Shown here piece by piece: positions 38,466-48,583 of a stretch of DNA of 64,000 nucleotides. The stretch covers positions 124,001-188,000 of the forward strand of contig NZ_AFIE01000001.1 in the NCBI RefSeq assembly GCF_000214135.1. Reading direction: 5' to 3'. The stretch is from Acinetobacter sp. P8-3-8. Its GTDB lineage: Bacteria; Pseudomonadota; Gammaproteobacteria; Pseudomonadales; Moraxellaceae. The notes under the pieces were generated by a model. That model ran no database searches. It saw nothing but the letters and a program-made list of their open reading frames with translations, and was not told the origin of the DNA. A program made the position numbers and the translations under genes. The first letter of the stretch is position 1; the number at the start of each line of letters is the position of its first letter.

Positions 38466-39713
38466 ATGCAAACCACTGTAAAAACACTACTTTCTATTTT
38501 AATTGGTAATCTATGCGTGACGGGTTTAAGCCATGCAGATAGTGGTAATGACAACCAATTTAAACTCGTATTAAAAAATGCATTTATTGAGCGTAATTTC
38601 GATCGTGATGATTTAAAAGATCCAGGAAGTTGGTCACAAGGGATTTCAGGTTTTTATAATTCAAAATATATTCCAACGGTTTTAGAAGTAGCAGGTAAGC
38701 CCATCGAATTAGGCGTAGATGCATCATTGCAATATGCATATCGTTTAAGTGATGACCGACATGTGGATGATACAGTTCTGCCTTTCGATAAAAATACCCA
38801 AACTCAAGATCGTAACTTCTTTAAATATGGTGCGACATTTAAAGCACGTTATGATCAAACTGAGTTAAAAGTAGGTGAACTTTGGTTAGACTTACCTGTG
38901 ACGTCTATTGATGCCAGTCGCCAATTATTAAGTTCATATTGGGGTGGACAAGTTCAATCCAAAATCACAGATCAATTGAAGCTTGAATTTGGTCGAGTTG
39001 AACAAGTTTCACCACGTTATCAAGAGGGATTTCATCGCTTTTCTTATACGGTCAAAGGACAAAAACATGAATCTGAAGGTTTAAATTATGTTGACCTTAA
39101 ATATGATCTAACACCTAATTTTAAAGCTGAATATTATTATGGCGACATGGAAGATTTATTTGATAAGCACTATGTCGGTTTAGAATACACGTGGAAAAAT
39201 GAGCATTTTAAATCTCAGACACGTATCAAATATTTTAGATCTCAAGATTCTGGGGATTCAAAAGCAGGAGAAATTGATAACCATAATATTGGTGTATTGG
39301 AAAAGATCTTTGTTGGAAACCAAACAGCAGCTTTAGGTTATCAACAGATCGCAGGGGACACAGCTTATCCACTTCCTGATGGTTTCCTTCCGGAACTGTA
39401 TTTTATTAACTGGAATACTACAGGTTTCTTCAAGAAAGATGAAAAATCAATTCATGCATTATATGGATATGATTTTAAAGACTATGTTCCTGGTTTAAAT
39501 GCTTTAGCAAAATATGTCTATGGTTTTGATTTTAAGGATTCGCAAGGGCGAGATAATAAAGAGTCTGAATTAAATTTAATTTTATCTTATCAAGTGCAAA
39601 ATCCATCGTTAAAAGGTTTGGCATTTCAATGGATTTACATCGACTATGATATTGATCATGGAAATTCATTTCAGGAAAATCGTCTCTTAACAACGTATAC
39701 CAAGAAGTTTTGA
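38466..39713 (+). CDS. benP: OprD-family outer-membrane porin BenP
   Basis: A 415-residue outer-membrane protein: signal peptide ending ..GLSHADSG, then an OprD-type 18-strand barrel pattern (LKNAFIERNFDRDDLKDPGSWSQGISGFYNSKY, KVGELWLDLPVTSIDASRQLLSSYWGG) ending in aromatic KKF. By position with benK it is the channel for benzoate entry. AAGGAT precedes ATG. Ends in a 33-base perfect palindromic terminator. Confidence 0.93.
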   Translation: MQTTVKTLLSILIGNLCVTGLSHADSGNDNQFKLVLKNAFIERNFDRDDLKDPGSWSQGISGFYNSKYIPTVLEVAGKPIELGVDASLQYAYRLSDDRHVDDTVLPFDKNTQTQDRNFFKYGATFKARYDQTELKVGELWLDLPVTSIDASRQLLSSYWGGQVQSKITDQLKLEFGRVEQVSPRYQEGFHRFSYTVKGQKHESEGLNYVDLKYDLTPNFKAEYYYGDMEDLFDKHYVGLEYTWKNEHFKSQTRIKYFRSQDSGDSKAGEIDNHNIGVLEKIFVGNQTAALGYQQIAGDTAYPLPDGFLPELYFINWNTTGFFKKDEKSIHALYGYDFKDYVPGLNALAKYVYGFDFKDSQGRDNKESELNLILSYQVQNPSLKGLAFQWIYIDYDIDHGNSFQENRLLTTYTKKF

Positions 39714-39783
39714 TTATTTTGAGTTTTAGATTTGAATCAATGATGCAATTTGTACGATGAAAATCTTAAATATTCAAGAATAA

Positions 39784-39818
39784 AAATCCCCCTAAATTTC
39801 AAATTTAGGGGGATTTAT
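39784..39818. terminator. Bidirectional terminator between benP and uppP
   Basis: Palindrome with 16-bp arms (AAATCCCCCTAAATTT and its complement) around one base; T-rich on both strands, so it can stop both converging transcripts. Confidence 0.9.
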
Positions 39819-39840
39819 TTATATCTAAGAAATGCTTAAT

Positions 39841-40641
39841 TTATAAGAATACAATGAGTAAAATTACACCTAATACCACTCGATACCAAGCAAATACTCT
39901 TAAAGTATGTCTTTCAACAAATTTTACCAAAGCTTTTACAACTAAAAGTGCTGCAATAAATGCTGCGACAAATCCAACTGAAATATTCACTAAATTATCA
40001 GAAGTGAGCACATCTGCATTGCGAATCAAATCATAAGTTGCTGCGCCGAGCATCGTTGGCATGGCAAGGAAGAATGAGAACTCTGTTGCAGCTTTACGTG
40101 ATAAGCCTGCTAACATTCCACCAATAATGGTTGCACCTGAACGTGAAGTTCCCGGAATCATTGCGACACATTGAGCGAATCCAACAATAATAGCTTGTTT
40201 AATCGAAATGTCGGTTGCTTCAATGGTTTTGGGTTCAAATTTTCTTGCTTCTACTGCAAAAATGATTAATCCACCAATAATCAGTGCGCAGGCAACAACA
40301 AGAGGGCTAAAAAGTACTTGTTTAATAAAATCAACAGCCAAGACTCCGATGACCACTGCTGGAATAAACGCTAACAAGACATTGATAGTAAAACGTCGTG
40401 CATGTAAATCGCCAGAGAAAAAGCTTTTAACCAGTTCTACAATTTTTTGTCGATACAACCAACAGACGGCTAAAATCGCACCAAGTTGGATCACCACTTC
40501 AAAAACTCGACCACCATCTGAGTGAAAATCGATTAAATGTCCAAAAAGAATTAAATGGCCAGTACTCGAAATAGGTAAAAACTCAGTTAACCCTTCGATT
40601 AAACCCAAAAATAAGGCTTTGAGAAGCTCTAAATTTTCCAT
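39841..40641 (-). CDS. uppP: Undecaprenyl-diphosphatase (bacitracin resistance)
   Basis: Membrane phosphatase of 266 residues recycling undecaprenyl diphosphate for cell-wall synthesis. Motif 1 [11 protein letters not shown] (residues ~20-30) and motif 2 GTSRSGATI (Thr165-Arg167) with the catalytic residues are intact, and about seven or eight membrane segments are predicted. It converges with benP and marks the return from the catabolic island to housekeeping genes. Confidence 0.95.
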   Translation of the reverse strand: MENLELLKALFLGLIEGLTEFLPISSTGHLILFGHLIDFHSDGGRVFEVVIQLGAILAVCWLYRQKIVELVKSFFSGDLHARRFTINVLLAFIPAVVIGVLAVDFIKQVLFSPLVVACALIIGGLIIFAVEARKFEPKTIEATDISIKQAIIVGFAQCVAMIPGTSRSGATIIGGMLAGLSRKAATEFSFFLAMPTMLGAATYDLIRNADVLTSDNLVNISVGFVAAFIAALLVVKALVKFVERHTLRVFAWYRVVLGVILLIVFL

Positions 40642-41257
40642 AAATTAAACAATTGATTGGTTATAAAAATTTGAACCATTTTTAATGCATTTCAATATTT
40701 TTTAGAAATGGAAAATTGTAATTTTTTACATTTGCGACAAAAAAGGAATACGAGCGGTTAGAAATCATCTCGTTCATTCAAATGGTGGTTATTATTTACA
40801 ACTCAATATACGTTTCACTGCCTTCTTTTAGAAAATGTGATGACAGATGAGAAGTGTAATGTTGGAAGAATTACAGCCGAGATTTAAAAAATTATTGGGA
40901 TGGTCATACCAGACGATAACCTGTGATTTGAACAGGGTAAACATTGAAAAATAGTTTCAAGTCATTTTTTGATCTTTCACGTTCAAAGTAACTCGATAAG
41001 TAGCATGAACAGATTGGTAAAATTAACTGAACAGTATGTTATAATTTGTAATATGTGATCGAAAAAGACCGTAATAAAGCGTTCTTAATATAAAAGCTGC
41101 CTAACCGCAGCTTTTTTAATTCAAATCGTTTTTTATCGGAAATGTTATTTTGGTACGTTTATTGAATGTTTTGTTCACGCTAAATTTGGACGTGCATCAT
41201 TTTCTAAATGAACTAGATTTTATCAACGAATAGCTCAAACTCGATAGGGGCTCAGCA
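40642..41257. other. 616-base intergenic region with a terminator but no ORF
   Basis: No coding frame is supported. The only strong signals are at 41037-41117 (extended -10 TGTTATAAT and a terminator hairpin), listed separately as a possible small RNA; the rest is featureless AT-rich sequence. Confidence 0.5.
41052..41117 (+). ncRNA. Possible small RNA or attenuated leader upstream of the purine permease
   Basis: An extended -10 (TGTTATAAT, 41037-41045) predicts a start near 41052; about 65 bases on is an excellent intrinsic terminator, AAAAGCTGC-CTAACC-GCAGCTTTTTT (41092-41117). No open frame lies between. It may be an independent small RNA, or a leader whose termination controls the permease 140 bases downstream. 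No known riboswitch fold was recognised. Confidence 0.4.
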
Positions 41258-42577
41258 ATGACAAATCCAAATCCTTCAGCGGGTTTGCTTGAACGCTTAT
41301 TTAAATTAAGCGAGAACAAAACAACGTTTAGAACCGAAATACTTGCGGGTTTAACGACATTTTTAACGATGTGTTACATCATTATTGTAAACCCTTTGAT
41401 CTTGTCTGAAACAGGAATGGATCATGGTGCTGTATTTGTAGCAACCTGTTTGGCTGCTGCAATCGGTTGTTTTGTAATGGGGATTATCGCAAATTATCCT
41501 ATTGCGCTTGCACCAGGTATGGGTTTAAACGCTTATTTTACTTATTCTGTATGTTTAGGCATGGGCGTTCCTTGGCAAACTGCTTTGGCTGCTGTATTCG
41601 TTTCGGGTTTGATTTTCATCGCGATCAGTATGTTTAAGATTCGTGAAGCGATTGTGAATGCGATCCCAATGTCTTTGAAATTTGCAATCGGTGGCGGAAT
41701 TGGTTTATTCCTAGCCCTGATCGCACTGAAAAATTCGGGTATTATTGTTGCAAATCAAGCCACTTTAGTAGGCTTGGGGGATTTGAAACAACCAACAGTT
41801 TTGTTGACTTTACTCGGTTTTACCATGATTGTTGTGATGCATCATTTTAAAATCCGTGGTGCAATTATCATTAGTATTCTAGTGATTACGGGTATTGCAA
41901 CGGCAATGGGTTTGAATGAATTTAAAGGCGTTGTTGGTACAATTCCTTCAATTGCACCTACATTCTTACAGATGAACTTTGAAGGTTTGTTTACTGCAAG
42001 TTTAGTCGGTGTGATTTTTGTCTTCTTCCTTGTCGATTTATTCGACTCTACAGGTACGCTTGTAGGGGTTTCGCATCGTGCAGGTTTGCTCAAAGATGGT
42101 AAATTACCACGCTTGAAAAAAGCATTATTTGCTGACTCAACTGCGATTGTTGCAGGTGCTGCTTTAGGTACATCTTCAACGACTCCTTATATTGAATCAT
42201 CTGCTGGTGTTGCTGCTGGTGGTCGTACTGGTTTAACTGCTGTTGTTGTTGGTGTGCTCTTTATTGCATGTTTATTCCTTGCGCCATTAGCGCAATCGGT
42301 ACCTGGTTTTGCAACCGCTCCAGCATTGTTATTTGTTGGTGTGTTGATGATTCAAGGCATTACCAATATTGATTGGGATGACATTACAGAAGCTGTTCCT
42401 GCATTTTTAACCATTGTATTCATGCCATTTACATACTCAATTGCAGATGGTATCGCAATGGGCTTTATTAGCTATGCAGTGATAAAATTATTTACGGGTA
42501 AAGCGAAGACTGTTCCGTATATGGTTTGGATTATTGCCTTGCTTTGGGTGATTAAATTCATCGCATTTGGTGGATAA
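41258..42577 (+). CDS. NCS2 (AzgA-type) purine permease
   Basis: A 439-residue inner-membrane permease with the adenine/guanine/hypoxanthine:H+ symporter pattern: FRTEILAGLTTFLTMCYIIIVNP start, ALAPGMGLNAYFTY, FVFFLVDLFDSTGTLVGV and SSTTPYIESSAGVAAGGRTGLTA. These are hallmarks of the AzgA/GhxP/PurP subgroup of NCS2. The neighbouring gene encodes a deaminase of the adenine type, suggesting uptake followed by deamination. Followed by a terminator. Confidence 0.92.
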   Translation: MTNPNPSAGLLERLFKLSENKTTFRTEILAGLTTFLTMCYIIIVNPLILSETGMDHGAVFVATCLAAAIGCFVMGIIANYPIALAPGMGLNAYFTYSVCLGMGVPWQTALAAVFVSGLIFIAISMFKIREAIVNAIPMSLKFAIGGGIGLFLALIALKNSGIIVANQATLVGLGDLKQPTVLLTLLGFTMIVVMHHFKIRGAIIISILVITGIATAMGLNEFKGVVGTIPSIAPTFLQMNFEGLFTASLVGVIFVFFLVDLFDSTGTLVGVSHRAGLLKDGKLPRLKKALFADSTAIVAGAALGTSSTTPYIESSAGVAAGGRTGLTAVVVGVLFIACLFLAPLAQSVPGFATAPALLFVGVLMIQGITNIDWDDITEAVPAFLTIVFMPFTYSIADGIAMGFISYAVIKLFTGKAKTVPYMVWIIALLWVIKFIAFGG

Positions 42578-42592
42578 TTTCTCCGATTCAAG

Positions 42593-42625
42593 AAAGGGTG
42601 TAAACTCAGTTTGCACCCTTTTTTA
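42593..42625 (+). terminator. Terminator after the purine permease
   Basis: AAAGGGTG(C/T)AAAC / GTTTGCACCCTTT stem with an ACTCA-type loop, then six T. Confidence 0.88.
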
Positions 42626-42707
42626 TTTAAGATGATTAAAGAATTTTAGTTTGAATGAAGTTATTGAACTGATAAATAAGTTTTTGACTTTCGATTTTTG
42701 AGGATAG

Positions 42708-43712
<1,005 letters not shown>

Positions 43713-43751
43713 ATAACGATTTATTCTCCGTTATTCTAAAGTGACAATGAT

Positions 43752-43779
43752 AAAGCAGTGTTCATACACTGCTTTTTTA
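43752..43779 (+). terminator. Terminator after the adenine deaminase gene
   Basis: AAAGCAGTG-TTCATA-CACTGCTTT followed by T6. Confidence 0.9.
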
Positions 43780-43790
43780 ATGAGGACAAT

Positions 43791-44153
43791 ATGTTAAAAC
43801 GCTTGCTTATTTTACTTTTTGTATTGTTAATCATAGGCGTTGTGATATTCGCTTATACAGGAAATCAAAAACAATCTACGGTACAAAGAATACTGAAACC
43901 AGTAATTGAGTTGCAGTGTGGTAATGAATTGAAAGCCTCTAAACTTTGGCAAGCTTCTGCTTTATTTTTATCAACGGAACAACAGAATCATGCACAAGAA
44001 AAAGTTTGTGAATGTGTCAGTGAAAATGCATTAAACGATGTGCCTACTCAAGATTTGCTGATGGCGACAGTCAATAAAAATGCGAAGAATGAATTAGTAC
44101 AGCAGGCACTTATAAATAGTTTAAAGGGCTGCGTACAAGAAGTATTGAAATAA
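43791..44153 (+). CDS. Small membrane-anchored protein of a four-cysteine family (paralogue 1)
   Basis: A 120-residue protein with one N-terminal membrane segment or signal (LLILLFVLLIIGVVIFAY) without a lipobox. The outer part has a C-x(n)-C-x-C-x(n)-C layout: Cys in LQCGNEL, then VCECVSENA, then KGCVQEVL. The same layout and the [W]-x-[AST]-[AS] and EQ.. motifs recur in the two lipoproteins at 45155 and 45672. I chose ATG 43791 because GAGGA lies just before it; a longer upstream frame overlaps the terminator. The function is unknown; the four cysteines suggest disulphides or a bound cofactor in the periplasm. Confidence 0.78.
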   Translation: MLKRLLILLFVLLIIGVVIFAYTGNQKQSTVQRILKPVIELQCGNELKASKLWQASALFLSTEQQNHAQEKVCECVSENALNDVPTQDLLMATVNKNAKNELVQQALINSLKGCVQEVLK

Positions 44154-44355
44154 TGCGAATGGATTTGAGAATAGCATCTTAAATAGAAATCAATAAATAT
44201 GAACGTCTGAATGGGTGATGTTTTATTTAGTTCGTATTTTATTTATTTTCAGTTTTAGTCTTACTATATTTTTTGCTAAAAGAATTTCTAAGCTGGAAAA
44301 TTTGCATATTTCCTAAACGAAAAGGAAATATGCAACCTGAATTGATCAGAGTAAA

Positions 44356-44910
44356 TTAATCGGATTGGCGAGTCATGCTTCTAAGCACATTATCTTTATC
44401 AACAAAATGATGTTTAAGTGCAGCTAAGATATGTCCAACTAAAAGCAAACCAGCAGCCCAAGATAAGTAAATGTGAATTGGTTTCACAATATCTGTTAGG
44501 TCAGGATTGTCTTGAATCATTCTTGGAATTTCAAATAGATAGAGTACAGGTACAGGATGACCGGCGCTCCAACTGAATAAACAACCTGAAATCGGTAATG
44601 CCAAGAGCATAAAATAAAGCCCCAAATGTCCTAAATGAGCCAAAAACTTCATCATCGGTGACATGGTTTCAGGTAGCTCAGGTGCAGGATGGGTATAGCG
44701 CCAAAAAATACGGATAATCACAAGAAAGATAATCACAGATGCAATATTCTTATGCAGTGTAATCACATCACCTTTATAACTACCGTCAACATCGTAACTT
44801 AGAAAATTCCCACTATAAAAACCGATAATCCATGCTGCAATGAAAATAACAGCCATGACCCAATGTAACCATTGCGCAGTTTTGGTGTAATATTTTGATT
44901 TTTGCGACAT
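44356..44910 (-). CDS. Cytochrome b561 family protein
   Basis: A 184-residue diheme-type membrane cytochrome with four membrane segments. Histidines suited to haem binding sit in segment 1 (TAQWLHWVMAVIF), after segment 1-2 (VITLHKNIASVIIFL), in segment 3 (HLGHLGLYFMLL) and in segment 4 (KPIHIYLSWAAGLLLVGHILAALKHH). Family members such as CybB/CybP move electrons between quinol and periplasmic acceptors (superoxide oxidation in CybB). It is antisense to and between paralogues 1 and 2 of the four-cysteine family. Confidence 0.9.
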   Translation of the reverse strand: MSQKSKYYTKTAQWLHWVMAVIFIAAWIIGFYSGNFLSYDVDGSYKGDVITLHKNIASVIIFLVIIRIFWRYTHPAPELPETMSPMMKFLAHLGHLGLYFMLLALPISGCLFSWSAGHPVPVLYLFEIPRMIQDNPDLTDIVKPIHIYLSWAAGLLLVGHILAALKHHFVDKDNVLRSMTRQSD

Positions 44911-45154
44911 TTTATGCGCACCTTAAATATATTTATCAATATCATATCCATTTTTTAGCTGACGATCATCGTTAAAAATTCAACGTATTGTTTTATATTT
45001 GCAACGCAAGATATTCAAAAACATAAAAATACTCGATGATGATTCAATAATTATTCAAGAAAGGGCGATTACATGATTATTTAAAATTTAGGTTTAAACT
45101 AAGTCATAGTTTAGGCAAAATACTCGCACTTCATATTATGAAAAGGAAAAACGT

Positions 45155-45532
45155 GTGAATAAATTATTCGCTGCTGTTGCTTTAATCAGCTTAGGTTTAA
45201 CGGCTTGCGTAACAACAGATTCAACTGGCACTGCTGCAAGTACCACAACTCAACAATTGGGTATGGTTGCGATGAAAGTTGCAATCAATGCAAAATGTAC
45301 GACAGAATTGAATAGTCTTCCTGCTTGGAAAACTGCAACTCGCGTAATGACAGATGAGCAAAAAACCAATGTTCAAGGTCAAATTTGTGGTTGTGTAAGT
45401 GAAAAAGCACCGCAAAGTGTGACTGCAGTTGATTTAGCTACAGCAGCAATTGACCCACAAGCACGTGCAACTATCGTTTCAAATGTTGTAACTAAAACAA
45501 TTAATGAATGTGTTGCTGAAGCAATCAAATAA
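45155..45532 (+). CDS. Small lipoprotein of a four-cysteine family (paralogue 2)
   Basis: A 125-residue putative lipoprotein starting at GTG (45155, with AAAGGA upstream) and a lipobox LTAC. Outer part: KCTTELNSLPAWKTATRVM, then ICGCVSEKAP, then INECVAEAIK, the same four-cysteine layout as at 43791 and 45672. Threonine/alanine-rich linker after the lipid cysteine. Function unknown. Ends in a hairpin terminator. Confidence 0.8.
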   Translation: MNKLFAAVALISLGLTACVTTDSTGTAASTTTQQLGMVAMKVAINAKCTTELNSLPAWKTATRVMTDEQKTNVQGQICGCVSEKAPQSVTAVDLATAAIDPQARATIVSNVVTKTINECVAEAIK

Positions 45533-45546
45533 GTTGATGTGAAATC

Positions 45547-45575
45547 AAGAAGCTGGGGCAATCCGAGCTTCTTTT
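45547..45575 (+). terminator. Terminator after paralogue 2
   Basis: Stem AAGAAGCT / AGCTTCTT with a GGGGCAATCCG loop, followed by TT. Confidence 0.75.
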
Positions 45576-45671
45576 ACTGAATTTTTTGTACTTTCTTGAA
45601 TTTATCTTTTATATTAATTTGAACTATAAAAATCGAAGCATCGTCTATTTTACAACAAGGGTGATATCCGT

Positions 45672-46034
45672 ATGAAAAATGATAAATTAATACTTAGTTT
45701 GCTTGGGGTTGTCATGCTTACAGCTTGTGTATCAAATCCTTTATCTGGTTCTGAGTCAGATGGATTTTCCGTGATTAAGATGGCGTCACATAGCAAATGT
45801 ATGAATGAAATTGAAAATAATCCAACATGGATGTTAAGTAGCAAACTTTTATCTGAAGATCAAAAACATAAGAAAAAACGTCAAGTATGTAACTGTGTAG
45901 GAGAAAATTCACCGAAGGTGTTGTCTAAAGAACAATTGGCATTAGCGGCAATTGATCCGAAAGCGAAAGAAACTTATGCAGCTTTGGCAACTACAAAAAC
46001 AACAGCCGTTTGTGCCTCTGAAATGTTAAACTAA
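45672..46034 (+). CDS. Small lipoprotein of a four-cysteine family (paralogue 3)
   Basis: A 120-residue putative lipoprotein with lipobox MLTAC and the same outer layout: KCMNEIENNPTWMLSSKLLSED, VCNCVGENSPKV, then TAVCASEML. It keeps the LAAIDP.A.. segment that paralogue 2 also has (TAAIDPQAR / LAAIDPKAK), so 2 and 3 are the closer pair. It lies 66 bases before rnhB. Confidence 0.8.
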   Translation: MKNDKLILSLLGVVMLTACVSNPLSGSESDGFSVIKMASHSKCMNEIENNPTWMLSSKLLSEDQKHKKKRQVCNCVGENSPKVLSKEQLALAAIDPKAKETYAALATTKTTAVCASEMLN

Positions 46035-46100
46035 GATCAAGAGATTGTTATTAAACTTTTAGAATGGCTGTTGATCAGTCATTTTTTATGAGAGTAGAAA

Positions 46101-46670
46101 ATGTTAATTGCTGGTGTAGACGAAGCGGGTAGAGGGCCATTGGTTGGTTCAGTTGTAGCTGCTGCTGTGATTTTAGATCCTAATAATCCAATAGAAGGTT
46201 TGAACGATTCAAAAAAACTCACTGAAAAAAAACGTGAAAAACTGTTTATTGAAATTCAAGAAAAAGCGTTGGCTTGGGCTATTGCAGAAGCCAGCCATGA
46301 AGAAATTGATGAGATCAATATATTACAAGCGTCTTTATTGGCAATGCGTCGTGCGGTAGAAAAATTAAAAGTTCAACCTGAGCATGTCCTTGTTGATGGT
46401 AATAAAGTGCCACAAGGTCTTGTGATGAGTTGTGATGCGGTGGTCGGTGGAGATGCATTGCATGCTGAAATCAGTGCTGCAAGTATTCTTGCCAAAGTAA
46501 CGCGTGATTATGAAATGGTGGCTTTAGATTTACAGTATCCGCAATATGGTTTTGCTAAACATAAAGGCTATCCGACTAAAGCACATTTTGAAGCGATTGA
46601 GCAGCATGGCGTAATCGATCAACATCGTCGTAGTTATGCACCCGTCAAGAAAGCTTTGGGCATTGATTAA
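46101..46670 (+). CDS. rnhB: Ribonuclease HII
   Basis: Removes RNA from RNA-DNA hybrids and excises ribonucleotides misinserted in DNA. The 189-residue protein has the DExAGRG signature ([12 protein letters not shown], catalytic Asp7 and Glu8), [13 protein letters not shown], the second Asp region ILVDGN and the final [11 protein letters not shown]. Convergent with csrA, with a shared hairpin terminator. Confidence 0.96.
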   Translation: MLIAGVDEAGRGPLVGSVVAAAVILDPNNPIEGLNDSKKLTEKKREKLFIEIQEKALAWAIAEASHEEIDEINILQASLLAMRRAVEKLKVQPEHVLVDGNKVPQGLVMSCDAVVGGDALHAEISAASILAKVTRDYEMVALDLQYPQYGFAKHKGYPTKAHFEAIEQHGVIDQHRRSYAPVKKALGID

Positions 46671-46699
46671 TTATAAATTGTTGAAATCCATAAAAATTT

Positions 46700-46728
46700 A
46701 AAGCGGCCTCAAGAGCCGCTTTATTTTG
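46700..46728. terminator. Terminator between convergent rnhB and csrA
   Basis: AAAGCGGC-CTCAAGA-GCCGCTTT, with T-rich flanks on the plus side (TTATTTTG) and T-rich after the stem on the minus side. Confidence 0.85.
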
Positions 46729-46744
46729 CAAAAAGACTATAACC

Positions 46745-46999
46745 TTAACGATTATAGTTGTTTTGCACTGTATTATCATCTTCAAAAGAAGGCTGATAAT
46801 CTTGATCGATGTGTTGAAGATGTTCGTGCATAGCGCGTTCATGTTGAATTCGTTGATAGATTTCTTCACGATGAACAGATACTTCTTTTGGTGCATTCAC
46901 ACCAATACGCACTTGATTACCTTTGACACCAAGTACAGTTACACTGACTTGATCCCCAATCATTAATGTTTCTCCGACACGACGGGTCAGAATCAGCAT
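46745..46999 (-). CDS. csrA: Carbon storage regulator CsrA
   Basis: RNA-binding global regulator, 84 residues; the first 60 match CsrA/RsmA exactly in pattern ([46 protein letters not shown]) with Arg44-type RNA-contact residue in the VHREEIY region. The C-terminal tail of about 25 residues, rich in H/D/N, is longer than in E. coli CsrA (61 residues), a feature of Acinetobacter/Moraxellaceae CsrA. Downstream of lysC on the same strand. Confidence 0.96.
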   Translation of the reverse strand: MLILTRRVGETLMIGDQVSVTVLGVKGNQVRIGVNAPKEVSVHREEIYQRIQHERAMHEHLQHIDQDYQPSFEDDNTVQNNYNR

Positions 47000-47156
47000 G
47001 TTTATCTCCTTGCTTAAACGCTAAACCTGCGATGAATTTCAATATACGAAAAACAAACCTCGATAGCAGAGCCAATTTTAACAGAAAAATGTGACAAAAT
47101 TTTCACTTTAGCACGCACTGTTGAAAATTCTTCTTAAACCTCATGGTCTAATATAA

Positions 47157-47198
47157 CAGAGCCACTATAGTAAAAACTATAGTGGCTCTGGTTTTTTA
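47157..47198 (+). terminator. Strong hairpin between lysC and csrA
   Basis: Perfect 15-bp stem CAGAGCCACTATAGT / complement around AAAA, followed on the plus strand by GTTTTTT. On the minus strand, the direction of lysC and csrA, the T tract is broken (TGTTATATTA), so the orientation is unexpected; it may still end lysC. Confidence 0.7.
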
Positions 47199-47239
47199 TC
47201 AAGTGAAATAGTGAAATACTTAATCTTTTAGATTAAATA

Positions 47240-48520
47240 TTAAGCATGCGCACTTGATTCGCCATGTTCACGGTCTAAACCGAAAGCAGTGTGTAGAGAA
47301 CGTACAGCAAGCTCTAAATAATTTTCTTCAATAATCACTGAAATTTTAATTTCAGATGTTGAAATCATTAGAATATTGATCCCTTCATCTGCAAGTGCTG
47401 TAAACATTTTACTCGCAACACCCGCATGTGAGCGCATGCCTACACCAACGATAGACACTTTAACGATATCATCGCGAGTTGCAACTTCACGTGCGCCAAT
47501 TGCACGAGCAGTTTCTTCTAGGATTGTCGTGGCTTTTTTAAGCTCACCACGGTTGACTGTAAATGTGAAGTCAGTCGTACCATCTTCTTCTACATTTTGG
47601 ATAATCATATCGACTTCGACATTTGCTGCGCCGATCGGAGATAAGATTTTAGAAGCGATACCTGGTTCATCAGGTACACCTAAAATTGTTAATTTAGCTT
47701 CGTCACGGTTAAATGCGATACCTGAAATAATTGGCTGTTCCATACTGTCTTCCGCTTCTGTAGTGATTAGTGTCCCGACATTCTTTTTGAAATGTTCGTC
47801 GAATGCGCCATCATTGTCATTATCAAAACTTGATAATACGCGTAAAGGCACTTGGTATTTCCCTGCAAATTCAACAGAACGAATTTGTAGAACTTTAGAA
47901 CCAAGAGATGCCATTTCAAGCATTTCTTCAAATGAAATGCGGTCAACTTTTTTCGCTTTAGGTGCAACACGAGGGTCAGTGGTATATACGCCATCAACAT
48001 CTGTATAAATCTGACATTCATCCGCTTTTAGTGCAGCAGCAAGTGCAACACCTGAAGTATCAGAACCACCACGACCTAAAGTTGTGGTATTGCCATCAGC
48101 ATCAAAGCCTTGGAAGCCTGCAACAACAATAACACGACCTGCATCTAAATGATCTGTCATGACGTCGGTGTCAATCGATTCGATACGGGCTTTGGTAAAT
48201 GCGTTGTCAGTTTTGATACCCACTTGGCGACCTGTTAGCGATTTTGCTTCAACACCAATTGAGTTAAGCGCCATAGCTAACATTGAAATCGTTACCTGTT
48301 CACCGGTAGACACCATTTGGTCTAATTCACGAGGATCAGGAGTTTCGGTAATGGCTTTCGCTAAAGCCAATAAGCGGTTAGTTTCACCACTCATTGCTGA
48401 TACAACCACTACAACCTTGTGGCCGTGGTCATGCCAACGCTTTACACGACGAGCAACATTTAAAATGCGCTCGGGAGTACCCATAGAGGTACCGCCATAT
48501 TTTTGAACGATTAATGCCAT
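47240..48520 (-). CDS. lysC: Aspartate kinase
   Basis: Phosphorylates aspartate, the first step to lysine, threonine and methionine. The 426-residue protein starts with the kinase signature LIVQKYGGTSMG, has LGRGGSDTSGVALAAAL, and ends with two ACT regulatory domains (about 265-335 and 345-420). It is the monofunctional type regulated by lysine and threonine. An internal start for a separate beta subunit, known in some relatives, cannot be told from sequence. Downstream of alaS on the same strand by 63 bases, so an alaS-lysC-(csrA) transcript is likely. Confidence 0.96.
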   Translation of the reverse strand: MALIVQKYGGTSMGTPERILNVARRVKRWHDHGHKVVVVVSAMSGETNRLLALAKAITETPDPRELDQMVSTGEQVTISMLAMALNSIGVEAKSLTGRQVGIKTDNAFTKARIESIDTDVMTDHLDAGRVIVVAGFQGFDADGNTTTLGRGGSDTSGVALAAALKADECQIYTDVDGVYTTDPRVAPKAKKVDRISFEEMLEMASLGSKVLQIRSVEFAGKYQVPLRVLSSFDNDNDGAFDEHFKKNVGTLITTEAEDSMEQPIISGIAFNRDEAKLTILGVPDEPGIASKILSPIGAANVEVDMIIQNVEEDGTTDFTFTVNRGELKKATTILEETARAIGAREVATRDDIVKVSIVGVGMRSHAGVASKMFTALADEGINILMISTSEIKISVIIEENYLELAVRSLHTAFGLDREHGESSAHA

Positions 48521-48583
48521 AGTTGTTCCATATAAGCCATGACCCTAATTGGCATTAGGGTCAGTTACACAAAAGGTGAAGTT

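Noticed and set aside
47376-48008. 210-codon plus-strand frame opposite lysC
   Set aside because: It is the mirror of a highly conserved kinase with well-placed motifs on the minus strand; its length reflects codon bias, and it has no family features.
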